Source of the DNA: Synergistaceae bacterium
Lineage (GTDB): Bacteria > Synergistota > Synergistia > Synergistales > Aminobacteriaceae
Assembly (NCBI GenBank): GCA_018436725.1
Contig: JAHDKT010000028.1
Coordinates: 40,964-104,963, forward strand
DNA length: 64,000 nucleotides
Direction of reading: 5' to 3'
Shown here: positions 8,194 to 15,908 of the stretch, in pieces
How the letters are laid out: every line of letters starts with the position of its first letter
How positions within the stretch are numbered: position 1 is the stretch's first letter
Notes under the pieces: model-generated
The model's database searches: none
The model's input: the letters and a program-made list of their open reading frames with translations, nothing else
What the model was told of the DNA's origin: nothing
Translations under genes and position numbers: made by a program

Positions 8194-9861
8194 ATGCTCT
8201 CGCTTGCGGAAAAGGACATCTACTCGTTGCTCCTTGAACTCGTCTCCATACCGAGCGTCTCGTTCTCCGAGGAGGAGAACCGTGCGGCGGATTTTATTTA
8301 CTCCACGCTCGGCGGACTGGAGTACTTTCGACGGAACCCCTCGCTGCTCCGTTTTCTTCCCGCGGAAGGCGACCCTCTCGGGCGCAAGGCAGTCGCCGCG
8401 CTCGTCCGGGCAACGCCTTCCACCGGGAAAACCGTCATCGTCACCGGGCACTTCGACGTTGTCGACGCCGAGGCGTGCGGTCATCTCAAACATCTGGCGT
8501 TCTCGCCGGAGGAGTACACCCGGCGGGTCGGCGAGCTGGAGATCTCCGCCGAGGCGAGGGCCGACCTGGAGAGCGGCGAGTATCTCTTCGGGCGGGGCGT
8601 CTCGGACATGAAGGCGGGTATCGCGCTCGAAATGTGCCTTCTCGGCGAGGTCTCCCGCCTTGAGACCTTTCCCGCGAACGTCCTCTTTCTCGCGGTTCCC
8701 GACGAGGAGAACACGTCGGCGGGGATGCGGGGCGCGGTCCCGTGGCTGGTCCGCCTCCGCGAGGAGTGGAACCTTGAGTACATCGCCTGCCTCAACGGCG
8801 AACCGTCCGTCGGAGGGCGGGGAGTCCCCGCCGGAGGAGTGTACGTCGGCACGATCGGCAAGATCATGCCGTTCTACCTCTGCGTGGGGAAGGAGGCGCA
8901 CGTCGGCGACTACTACGAAGGAGTCAGCGCGTCGCTGCTGACGGCGTACCTTGCGATCGCGCTCGAAGGCTCGCCCGAGACCTCCGAGTTTCTTGGAGGC
9001 GTGAACTTCCCGCCGCAGGCGTGCCTCCGCTTCCGCGATCTTGTGAGGAACTACTCCGTGACGCTCCCGGAGCGCTCGGTTGCCTACTACAACTGCCTCA
9101 CCGTGTCCGGGACCCCCGCGGGCATCCTTGAGGAGATGAAGGGCGCGGCGGCGCAGGCTCTCGACATGACTCTGGAACGCCTGGCGCGCTCCAGGGAAGC
9201 GATCAGGGCAAGGGGAGGATTCATTCCGGAGGGAAGCCCTCTTCGTCCGCGGGTCATGACCTACGGAGAGCTGCTGGAGAACGCGCGGAGACGCACGGAC
9301 TCGTTCGGCGACGTCCTCGAAAACTTTCTGAAGACGCTTCCGGATTCCCTGGACGAGAGGGAGCGCTGCATCGAGACGGCATCCTTTCTTCTGGACCTCG
9401 CCGGAGAGAAGGGACCGCTCGTCGTCGTCGGTTTTCTGCCGCCGTACTACCCTCCCCGGCTGAACAGGGGGGAGTCCGAGGGAGAGCGCGCCGTGCTTCG
9501 GGCCGTGGAGCGGCTCAAGGATGCCGGCAAAGCGTTCGGACTCGCCATAAGCCGTGTCGACGTCTTTCAGGGGATCATGGACATGAGCTATTTGGGTTTC
9601 CAGGGCGCTCCCTCGGAGCTGGACGCGCTCGCGGAGAACATGCCCCTGTGGGGAAGAGAGTACCGCTTTCCTCTCGATGGCCTGAAGCGGCTCGACGTTC
9701 CGATAGCGAATTTCGGCCCCATCGGCAAGGACGATCACAAGAACGCGGAACGTATCAATCTTCCGTACTACCTTCGAACGTTGCCGCCGCTCTTCAGGCG
9801 GTTCGTGGAGTTTCTCGCCGAGGAAACCTGCGCCGAGTGTCGAGAGACTGACCAAATCTGA
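8194..9861 (+). CDS. rocB: RocB-like M20 family peptidase/amidohydrolase
   Basis: A 555-residue M20-type metallohydrolase, longer than most M20 peptidases but matching the RocB arginine-utilisation subfamily. Metal and catalytic motifs are visible: TGHFDVVD (metal His/Asp), GRGVSDMKAG (bridging Asp), VPDEENTS (catalytic Glu pair) and a late HKNAER-type His (IGKDDHKNAER). RocB of Bacillus belongs to the arginine-degradation regulon, but its exact reaction is unsettled. The adjacent ornithine aminotransferase supports a role in arginine/ornithine catabolism here. The start is ATG at 8194, six bases after the channel gene. A strong terminator follows the stop, so RocD downstream has its own promoter. 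Confidence 0.8.
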   Translation: MLSLAEKDIYSLLLELVSIPSVSFSEEENRAADFIYSTLGGLEYFRRNPSLLRFLPAEGDPLGRKAVAALVRATPSTGKTVIVTGHFDVVDAEACGHLKHLAFSPEEYTRRVGELEISAEARADLESGEYLFGRGVSDMKAGIALEMCLLGEVSRLETFPANVLFLAVPDEENTSAGMRGAVPWLVRLREEWNLEYIACLNGEPSVGGRGVPAGGVYVGTIGKIMPFYLCVGKEAHVGDYYEGVSASLLTAYLAIALEGSPETSEFLGGVNFPPQACLRFRDLVRNYSVTLPERSVAYYNCLTVSGTPAGILEEMKGAAAQALDMTLERLARSREAIRARGGFIPEGSPLRPRVMTYGELLENARRRTDSFGDVLENFLKTLPDSLDERERCIETASFLLDLAGEKGPLVVVGFLPPYYPPRLNRGESEGERAVLRAVERLKDAGKAFGLAISRVDVFQGIMDMSYLGFQGAPSELDALAENMPLWGREYRFPLDGLKRLDVPIANFGPIGKDDHKNAERINLPYYLRTLPPLFRRFVEFLAEETCAECRETDQI

Positions 9862-9870
9862 CGACGGAAG

Positions 9871-9928
9871 GCGGGATTTCACAGGGGGCGGGGTTTCCGC
9901 GATCGGAATCCCGCCCCTCTTTTTTTTC
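9871..9928 (+). terminator. Terminator after rocB with an alternative upstream pairing
   Basis: A GC-rich hairpin at 9884-9917 is followed by TTTTTTTT (ends 9928), a textbook Rho-independent terminator. A GGCGGGATTTC segment at 9871-9880 can also pair with the 3' arm (about 9903-9913), giving a mutually exclusive structure. Confidence 0.8.
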
Positions 9929-10116
9929 CGCCCGAGTGAACGCCGGGAGTGAAGAGCCCGTGAAAGAGAGTGTGCTGGAAATCTGCGGAAAAGAGTTTTC
10001 GGGAGTTGAGAAAAAGAGGATTATCATGGATAATACCGCAGAGCAAGGATAAAAACTGGAATACAAACTGCGTAAACAACACTTTTTATAAACCTCGTTT
10101 CGCGACTGGTTTAAAG

Positions 10117-10134
10117 AGTGAAACGAAATTCACT
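10117..10134 (+). promoter_or_regulatory. ArgR/AhrC-like operator or hairpin upstream of rocD
   Basis: AGTGAA-ACGAAA-TTCACT is a perfect inverted repeat containing TGAA-N6-TTCA, the half-site layout of ARG boxes. It lies 22 bases before the rocD start codon. The left arm can instead pair with CGTTTC near 10096-10101 (pairing GAAACG at about 10120-10125), so an RNA role is also possible. The gap 9862-10155 contains no gene. Confidence 0.4.
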
Positions 10135-10155
10135 ATACCTTCAGAAAGAGGTGGC

Positions 10156-11391
10156 ATGATGTCTCGCAACAGGTCGGAAGAGCTTATGGAGATGGAACAC
10201 GAATATGGTGCGCATAACTATCATCCGCTCGAAGTCGTGATCTCGAAGGCCGAGGGGATCTGGGTGGAGGATCCGGAGGGACGCCGGTATATGGATATGC
10301 TGTCGGCCTACTCCGCGGTCAACCAGGGGCACAGACACCCGAAGATCATCAAGGCGCTGAAAGAGCAGGCGGATATCCTTACGCTGACCTCCCGCGCCTT
10401 CTTCAACGACCGCTGGCCGCTCTTCGCCAAGAAGCTCGCCGATTTCACCGGCAAAGAGATGATTCTTCCGATGAATACCGGCGCCGAGGCCGTGGAAACC
10501 GCCCTCAAGACAATGAGAAAGTGGGGCTACATGGTCAAGGGCGTGGAGAAGGACAAGGCCGAGATCATCGTCTTCGAGAACAACTTCCACGGACGCACCA
10601 TCACGATCATCTCCTTCTCGATCGACCCCGACGCGACGGAATATTACGGCCCCTTCACTCCGGGCTTCAAGGTGGTTCCCTACGACGACCTCGCGGCGGT
10701 AGAGAAAGCGGTGACGAAGAACACCGTCGGCATAATGGTCGAACCCATCCAGGGAGAAGCGGGCGTCGTCGTGCCGAGCGACGGTTTCCTGAAGGGGCTG
10801 GAGACGATCGCGAGGAAGCACAATATCCTCCTTGCGATCGACGAGATCCAGACCGGTTTCTGCCGTACGGGCAAGAACTTCGCGTTCCAGCACGAGGGGA
10901 TCGATCCCGACATCATCATCATGGGCAAGGCCCTCGGCGGCGGCGTCTTCCCCGTTTCGGCGATAGCGGCCGACAAGAAAGTTCTCGGCGTGTACAAGCC
11001 CGGCACCCACGGCTCTACGTTCGGCGGTAATCCGCTTGCATGCGCCGTGGCAAGCGCGGCGATCGACGTGCTTGTGGAGGAGAAGATGGTCGAGCGCGCC
11101 GAAGAGCTTGGCACGTACTTCATGGACGGACTCAAGGCGATCAAATCGCCCAAGATCAAGCTCGTGCGCGGGAAAGGGCTCCTCATCGGCCTCGTCCTGA
11201 ACGAGTCCGCCGGGAAGGCGCGCATCTACACCACGGCTCTGAAGGAGAAGGGGCTTCTCTGCAAGGAGACGCACGACTGGATCATCCGCTTCGCCCCCCC
11301 TCTCGTCATCACGAAGAGCGAGATCGACCAGGCGCTCGAGACGATCCAGGAAGTGTTGTGCGCTCCCGGAATGCCCATGCCCTGCCTATAG
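10156..11391 (+). CDS. rocD: Ornithine--oxo-acid aminotransferase
   Basis: A 411-residue class III PLP aminotransferase. Motifs: NTGAEAVETALK (PLP phosphate binding), NNFHGRT, EPIQGEAGV, LLAIDEIQTGFCRTG (Asp binding the pyridine N) and MGKALGGGVFPVSA, whose Lys is the Schiff-base lysine. This matches ornithine aminotransferase, which converts ornithine plus 2-oxoglutarate to glutamate semialdehyde and glutamate. I chose ATG 10156 because it follows AGAAAGAGGT at the right spacing; an open frame extends further upstream without a ribosome site. A RocB-like gene precedes it, suggesting arginine/ornithine catabolism. A perfect hairpin terminator lies just after the stop. Confidence 0.92.
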   Translation: MMSRNRSEELMEMEHEYGAHNYHPLEVVISKAEGIWVEDPEGRRYMDMLSAYSAVNQGHRHPKIIKALKEQADILTLTSRAFFNDRWPLFAKKLADFTGKEMILPMNTGAEAVETALKTMRKWGYMVKGVEKDKAEIIVFENNFHGRTITIISFSIDPDATEYYGPFTPGFKVVPYDDLAAVEKAVTKNTVGIMVEPIQGEAGVVVPSDGFLKGLETIARKHNILLAIDEIQTGFCRTGKNFAFQHEGIDPDIIIMGKALGGGVFPVSAIAADKKVLGVYKPGTHGSTFGGNPLACAVASAAIDVLVEEKMVERAEELGTYFMDGLKAIKSPKIKLVRGKGLLIGLVLNESAGKARIYTTALKEKGLLCKETHDWIIRFAPPLVITKSEIDQALETIQEVLCAPGMPMPCL

Positions 11392-11426
11392 CCTCGTCGA
11401 GTTCCCGCGTCTCCACTGTAATGACG

Positions 11427-11458
11427 AACGCCCGGCCGCTGACGGCCGGGCGTTTTAC
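11427..11458 (+). terminator. Bidirectional terminator after rocD
   Basis: A 12-bp perfect stem (AACGCCCGGCCG and its complement) with a CTGA loop, followed by TTTTAC. It lies between convergent genes. Confidence 0.88.
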
Positions 11459-11469
11459 TTCTCCTGCCG

Positions 11470-12426
11470 TCAGACCATCTCCATCTCTTCGTCGGGGTCG
11501 AAGAGAAGAATGTCCCACCGTTCTTCGGTCAGTTCGCGCCCCCATATCGTGTGCGTGACTTCCTCGGTGGGGGAAAATCCGTACATTTCGTAGAGGTGGC
11601 GGGCATCCCGAAGCTCGGAGAACGTCCACAGAAAGACCCTGTGGTACAGGTTCATCCGGGAGTAGTCCAGCGCTTCTTCCATAAGGCGTCTTCCCAACCC
11701 CATTCCGCGGAACACCGGTTCGACGAGGAACCAGCGAAGCTGCCCGACGCGTTCTTCGACGCGGTCGATAGCGATGGAACCGACGATCGAACCTCCGTGT
11801 TCCACCACCCATGCCTGACCAGCGTCGTTCTCCCTGTTCTTCAGGAAACGCGCCATTCCCTCGAAGAGGTATGTTTCGAACGACGGGTCGAAGCCGTACT
11901 GTTTTCCGTAGAAGTCCATGTGGCGGGCTGCGATGATGCCGAGGTCTCCCGGAGACGCCGGTCGGACCGAGAGTTCGAGAGGCGACTTGGTCAGAAGCGA
12001 ACGGATGTTGTCCATTGCGCCCAACAGCGAGGAGACTTCTCTCTCCGAAAGGGGGGAGATGAGATCCGCGGCTTTTTTATCCGAGGCTTTTTCCAAAGAG
12101 CCGAGCACACGTTCGCCATGATCGCTGAGCTTCAGCAGGTACGCCCGGCCGTCGAGCGGCGAGCGCTCCTTCGTCAGGAGATCGTCCTGTTCGAAGCGAC
12201 GGACGATCCTGCTCAGATACCCCGGATCGAGTTCCAGTTCTCGGTTGATATCGCTTGCCGTAGGATTTTCCGAGTGTTTTATTTCGAAGAGCACCCGAAC
12301 CTCGGCCAGGGAAAAGGGGCTGTTCAGTACCGACTGATTGACTGCGCCGATGATCCGTGTATAGAATCTATTGAAAGAACGGATCTTCTGCGTGATATCA
12401 TACAGATTCGTTTTCACTGCCATCAC
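11470..12426 (-). CDS. MarR-type regulator fused to a GNAT acetyltransferase
   Basis: A 318-residue two-domain protein. Residues about 1-145 are a MarR winged helix: RFYTRIIGAVNQ, SLAEVRVLFEI, SASDINRELELDPGYLSRI as recognition region and the wing SPLDGRAYLLKLSD. Residues about 155-315 are a GNAT domain with the acetyl-CoA loop VFRGMGLGRRLMEEAL and terminal FSELRDARHLYEMYGF. This fused architecture is known in many bacteria, but its acetyl acceptor is not defined. A perfect palindrome overlapping its own promoter (see 12455-12484) makes negative autoregulation likely, with the GNAT substrate perhaps acting as ligand. It is monocistronic and convergent with rocD. Confidence 0.88.
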   Translation of the reverse strand: MMAVKTNLYDITQKIRSFNRFYTRIIGAVNQSVLNSPFSLAEVRVLFEIKHSENPTASDINRELELDPGYLSRIVRRFEQDDLLTKERSPLDGRAYLLKLSDHGERVLGSLEKASDKKAADLISPLSEREVSSLLGAMDNIRSLLTKSPLELSVRPASPGDLGIIAARHMDFYGKQYGFDPSFETYLFEGMARFLKNRENDAGQAWVVEHGGSIVGSIAIDRVEERVGQLRWFLVEPVFRGMGLGRRLMEEALDYSRMNLYHRVFLWTFSELRDARHLYEMYGFSPTEEVTHTIWGRELTEERWDILLFDPDEEMEMV

Positions 12427-12454
12427 ATCCTTTCTTTATGGATTCTCATCCTGT

Positions 12455-12484
12455 AATGATATTCCATATCATTGATGCTGTCAA
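12455..12484 (-). promoter_or_regulatory. Promoter with embedded MarR-like palindromic operator
   Basis: On the minus strand TTGACA (12479-12484), a 17-base spacer and TATCAT (12456-12461) form a near-consensus promoter. A perfect inverted repeat, AATGATAT-TCC-ATATCATT (12455-12473), covers the -10 and most of the spacer, ideally placed for repression by the regulator encoded just downstream. Confidence 0.75.
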
Positions 12485-12577
12485 GCAATTTAGCGTTCGT
12501 TTGGAAGAAATTTTTGAGAAAATACACCACTTCCCGTGAGCTTCACCGTGAAGTGTATGCATATCCTAGAATGAGAT

Positions 12578-13852
12578 TCATCGATGTTTCGTCAGGTCCT
12601 TCAGACGCTGGAGTTCCTCGGGGAGAATGGCGCCCGAGATGAAGGATGTGTAGGCGGTCTTGTTGTGGAGGAGCGGTTCCTCCCGCAGTTGCGGGATAGC
12701 TGCGGCCGCTTCCTCGAACGACGGCGTCCCGGGAACGGGGGAGAACTCGGCCAGCTTCGCCCGGGCGCCGCAGGATTCGGCGAAAAGTATCGAATCCGCC
12801 ACTGAGGAGGTCGTCTGCCCCGGCAGACCTGCGAGAATGTAGGTCTCCATCTGTTCGGACGTGAAGCCCGCTCGCCGCAAATCGCCCAGAGCACGCCGGA
12901 ATTCCTCCCCGGACGTCTTGCCCGAGCCCTTTCGTTGAACGTCGGGATCGCTGCTCTCGAGGCTCAGGCGCAGCGTTTGAAATCCCGTCCGCTTGAGGAC
13001 TGCGGCGCAGCGTTCGTCTATCTCCCGAATGTGCAGGCCGTTCGGCGTGTGGTAACGGACGCCCGGAAAACGGGAGTGGAGCGCCTCGCAGAGCGGGTAG
13101 AAGCGCCGCTCTTTGTCGATCAGCAGCGCGTCGTCGTAGAATGCGGCGTCCCGCGCTCCATGCAGAGAAAACTGAAAGGCGGCGTCGGCAAGCGTTTCGG
13201 AAAGCTCCCTCTCGACGAACTTCGGGAAGAGACGCTTCGAAGCGCAGTATTCGCACGAAAGCGGGCAGCCGAACGACGTCAGAAGCACCGCGTATCCGGA
13301 TTCCGCGTACAGCTCCATCGCCGGGCGGACGAGGGGGATGGACGGCAGGACGTCCTGCACGACGTCCGCGCCGGACCGTACGGCGTGTTCGGGGCAGAGC
13401 CGGGCGTAGACGCCTCCAAGAATGACGGGAACGCCCGGGAATAGCTCTTTCGCCAGTTCGACGGCGCGAAAGACGCCCTCGTACCAGTAGGTCATGCCGG
13501 ACGTGACCAGCACGCAGTCCGGACGGGGAAGCGCGCGCATTCTTCGAAGCATCGCCGCGTCGTCCAGACCGAAGCGGTGATAGCGCCGGGGGATGTTCTT
13601 GAAAACGGTCGGTTTTGGTACCTCGCTCCGGACCAGTTTCCGTCGCCCGAAGGAGATCGCCTCGCCCGCTTCCTCCGCGAGGCAATCGAGAAGAAATACT
13701 GTGTTCTCCCGTCTCCTAAGAGCGTCGAGGAGAAAGAGGAGCCCGAGCGGTTTGGCCCATAGATCGAAACAAGTGAAGTCGAAGACGGGGGGATTGATCC
13801 CGAGGATGGTCGCTCCCCGAAGTCCCCGGAGAAATGACGTTGAATCCGCCAT
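12578..13852 (-). CDS. Radical SAM protein, B12-binding-like N-terminus
   Basis: A 424-residue protein. The cluster motif SFGCPLSCEYCASK (CxxxCxxC, about residue 195) marks a radical SAM enzyme. The N-terminal 150 residues (TILGINPPVFDF, then FPGVPVILGGVYARLCPE) resemble the cobalamin-binding-like Rossmann domain of the B12-type radical SAM family, though the DxHxxG histidine motif is not seen, so cobalamin binding is doubtful. The C-terminal part (LRLSLESSDPDVQRKGSGK, ETYILAGLPGQT) is the usual Elp3-like barrel. No substrate can be named. It lies divergent from thiT and has no partner gene on its strand. An imperfect inverted repeat at 12524-12557 may act as a weak terminator. Confidence 0.75.
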   Translation of the reverse strand: MADSTSFLRGLRGATILGINPPVFDFTCFDLWAKPLGLLFLLDALRRRENTVFLLDCLAEEAGEAISFGRRKLVRSEVPKPTVFKNIPRRYHRFGLDDAAMLRRMRALPRPDCVLVTSGMTYWYEGVFRAVELAKELFPGVPVILGGVYARLCPEHAVRSGADVVQDVLPSIPLVRPAMELYAESGYAVLLTSFGCPLSCEYCASKRLFPKFVERELSETLADAAFQFSLHGARDAAFYDDALLIDKERRFYPLCEALHSRFPGVRYHTPNGLHIREIDERCAAVLKRTGFQTLRLSLESSDPDVQRKGSGKTSGEEFRRALGDLRRAGFTSEQMETYILAGLPGQTTSSVADSILFAESCGARAKLAEFSPVPGTPSFEEAAAAIPQLREEPLLHNKTAYTSFISGAILPEELQRLKDLTKHR

Positions 13853-13967
13853 GCATGCTCAGCTCTTTTCTGAAGATATGGTGGAAACCGCGGCGCGGCT
13901 GTCTCCTCTTCGCTTTCGCCAATGATACCATCGGGCATACGCCCGGCGCGACGGTCTCGACGGTATT

Positions 13968-13997
13968 TTGACAGGTTTTCCTTCCGGGGTGTATAAT
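13968..13997 (+). promoter_or_regulatory. Sigma70 promoter of the thiT transcript
   Basis: Consensus TTGACA (13968-13973), an 18-base spacer and consensus TATAAT (13992-13997), just before the TPP riboswitch. Confidence 0.85.
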
Positions 13998-14008
13998 CAA
14001 GGCGTTCG

Positions 14009-14102
14009 CATCGGGGGAGTCCGCAACGGACTGAGAGGGGGTTGTTCGCGCCCCGACTCCTGGAACCTGATCCGGGTTATGCCGGCGAAGGGAAGGTGCC
14101 GC
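14009..14102 (+). ncRNA. TPP riboswitch (THI element)
   Basis: The conserved THI-box segments are all present in order: GGGGGAGTCC, ACGGACTGAGAGGG and CTCCTGGAACCTGATCCGGG, then TTATGCCGGCGAAGGGAA. These fold as the five-helix thiamine pyrophosphate aptamer. It lies between a consensus promoter and thiT, so thiamine uptake should be shut off when TPP is plentiful. The ribosome site AAAGGAGGAG (about 14134-14145) lies just beyond; the absence of an obvious T-tract hairpin suggests control of translation initiation. Confidence 0.95.
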
Positions 14103-14150
14103 TTTCAAGGGACATTCCACCGATGGATATTTCGAAAGGAGGAGTGTTCC

Positions 14151-14666
14151 ATGTTTCATATACGCAACACGATTCTCGTCGAAGGCGCTCTCGCAGTCGC
14201 CCTCTCCGTCGTTTTCTCGGCGCTTCGCCTCTGGACGATGCCCCAGGGAGGTTCCATCACGCTCGAAATGCTTCCGATCTTCCTCTTCGCCCTCAGGCGG
14301 GGCGGCAAGGCGGGGTTCGCCGCAGGAGCGGTCTCGGGCGTTATGCAGCTCATCACCGGCGGCTACATCGTCCACCCCGCCCAGGCTCTTCTGGACTATC
14401 CGCTCGCGTTCGGCGTCCTCGGCGCGACGGGTTTCTTCAAGAACATGCCCCTCTGGCTGGGGATATCGATCGGCGGCGCGCTCCGCTTCTTCTGCCACGT
14501 GCTCTCCGGGGTCGTCTTCTTCGGCTCGTTCGCCCCGGAGGGAACGAACGTCTGGATGTACTCCGCGGTATACAACGGCTCGTACATGGCCCCGACGCTC
14601 GTCGTCTGCGCCGTGCTCGCCTATCTTATCTGGCCCAGGCTCAAGAGGATCGGGACCGAGGGATAA
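14151..14666 (+). CDS. thiT: ECF-type thiamine transporter S component ThiT
   Basis: A 171-residue membrane protein with about six hydrophobic segments, the size of ECF S components. It matches ThiT: GSITLEMLPIFLFALRRG, then GGYIVHPAQALLDYPLAF, with acidic and aromatic residues that bind thiamine in this family, and a late RFFCHVLSGVVFF helix. Start ATG 14151 follows AAGGAGGAGTGTTCC. The TPP riboswitch directly upstream confirms the substrate. The energising EcfA/EcfT subunits are not in this window and are presumably shared. The last 26 bases overlap the 3' end of convergent mutY. Confidence 0.93.
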   Translation: MFHIRNTILVEGALAVALSVVFSALRLWTMPQGGSITLEMLPIFLFALRRGGKAGFAAGAVSGVMQLITGGYIVHPAQALLDYPLAFGVLGATGFFKNMPLWLGISIGGALRFFCHVLSGVVFFGSFAPEGTNVWMYSAVYNGSYMAPTLVVCAVLAYLIWPRLKRIGTEG

Positions 14667-15720
14667 TTCCCTCATCGAAGAGCCGTTCCCTGACCTTTCT
14701 GCTCCCTGCGGGCAGAGGCGCGGCGGCCAGTTCGGAAGGAAGGGCCCATCTGCCGCCCCCGTCCGCGAGGTCGCCCGGGGAGTGCAGCCGGATAATCCGG
14801 ACTGCGAGGCGAAGACGCCACTTCGTGAAGGAGCAGCGCACTTCGCCGCCGCAGTCCGGCGCGCATCTCCGCGCCTTTTCGGTCAGCGCCGACTCCGGCT
14901 CCGCGGGCGGCGCGCTCCACGGAAACTCCTCGAAACCCGCCCACAGCCCCGACGGCGGGCGTTTCCTCAAAAAGACCATGTCGTTGTACAGGTAGACGGC
15001 GAGAATTCCTTCAAGGCTCTCGGACTTCGTCCTTCGGGAGATCATCGGCCGTTCAAGGGCGCTCCCCCGAAGCCTCGCGAGGCAGAGAAAACCGAGAGGG
15101 CACTCTCCGCACAGCGTCGACGCGGGCGCACAGAGCGTGGCGCCAAGCTCCATGATCGCGGAGTTGAAGTCTCCCGGACGATCCGGCGGAAGCATCCGTT
15201 CGAAGGCGCTCAGAACGGTTCTTTCCCCCGAACTGCGGTCGACGGGCTCTTCAAGATCGAGCAGACGTGAGAAGACCCTCTTCCCGTTGGCGTCGAGGGC
15301 GGGGACGTGAAGCCCGAATGCGATGCTCGCCACGGCCGCCGCGGTGTAGGGACCGACGCCCGGAAGGGCGCGTAGCTCCTCGTAGGATGCCGGAAGCGTA
15401 TCGAGCCCGCGAGCTTCAAGCAGCCGCGCCGCGCGCAGCAGGTTTCTCGCCCTGGAGTAGTACCCCAACCCCTCCCATGCCCTGAGGACATCCTCTTCAT
15501 CGGCCCCGGCGAGCGAACGTAGCGTGGGGAAGGCGCGCATCCAACGGCGATGGTACTCGACGCCGCGTGCAGCCTGCGTCTGCTGCAGCATCACCTCCGA
15601 GATCCATACCGCGTACGGGTCGTTCGTTTCTCTCCACGGAAAAGGGCGTCGGCAGAAGTCGTACCAGCGCAGCAGAGGCCCGACCCCTTCTTCCAAAGGT
15701 ATAGGCGGCGGATGGTTCAT
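14641..15720 (-). CDS. mutY: A/G-specific adenine glycosylase MutY
   Basis: A 359-residue DNA repair glycosylase that removes adenine mispaired with 8-oxoguanine. Catalytic Glu is in SEVMLQQTQ; the helix-hairpin-helix is LRALPGVGPYTAAAVAS; the catalytic Asp is in PALDANGKRVFSRL. The 4Fe-4S ligands follow the C-x6-C-x2-C-x5-C pattern (CAPASTLCGECPLGFLC). A C-terminal NUDIX-like 8-oxoG recognition domain covers roughly 225-355. I start at ATG 15720 (MNHPPPIP), which fits the family N-terminus; the open frame upstream lacks homology. The promoter at 15763-15791 supports this start. The gene end overlaps thiT tail to tail. Confidence 0.93.
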   Translation of the reverse strand: MNHPPPIPLEEGVGPLLRWYDFCRRPFPWRETNDPYAVWISEVMLQQTQAARGVEYHRRWMRAFPTLRSLAGADEEDVLRAWEGLGYYSRARNLLRAARLLEARGLDTLPASYEELRALPGVGPYTAAAVASIAFGLHVPALDANGKRVFSRLLDLEEPVDRSSGERTVLSAFERMLPPDRPGDFNSAIMELGATLCAPASTLCGECPLGFLCLARLRGSALERPMISRRTKSESLEGILAVYLYNDMVFLRKRPPSGLWAGFEEFPWSAPPAEPESALTEKARRCAPDCGGEVRCSFTKWRLRLAVRIIRLHSPGDLADGGGRWALPSELAAAPLPAGSRKVRERLFDEGIIPRSRSS

Positions 15721-15762
15721 CGTGAGACACGCTCCTTCCCGAAGCTTCTTTTTCTCCCATTG

Positions 15763-15791
15763 TGTATAACACGCCCCCGCATAGGGTACAA
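15763..15791 (-). promoter_or_regulatory. Putative promoter of mutY
   Basis: On the minus strand TTGTAC (15786-15791), 17 bases, TATACA (15763-15768), about 40 bases upstream of the mutY start. Confidence 0.6.
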
Positions 15792-15908
15792 TACAAGGAA
15801 GGCATTTCCGGACGATTCGGACGTCTCTTCGCCCGGAAGAGTTTCGGACGGCGGAGGCGGTCCCCCGTCCTCTCGGGGGCGCTCTATCCCGCAGAAGGAG
15901 GAACGACA

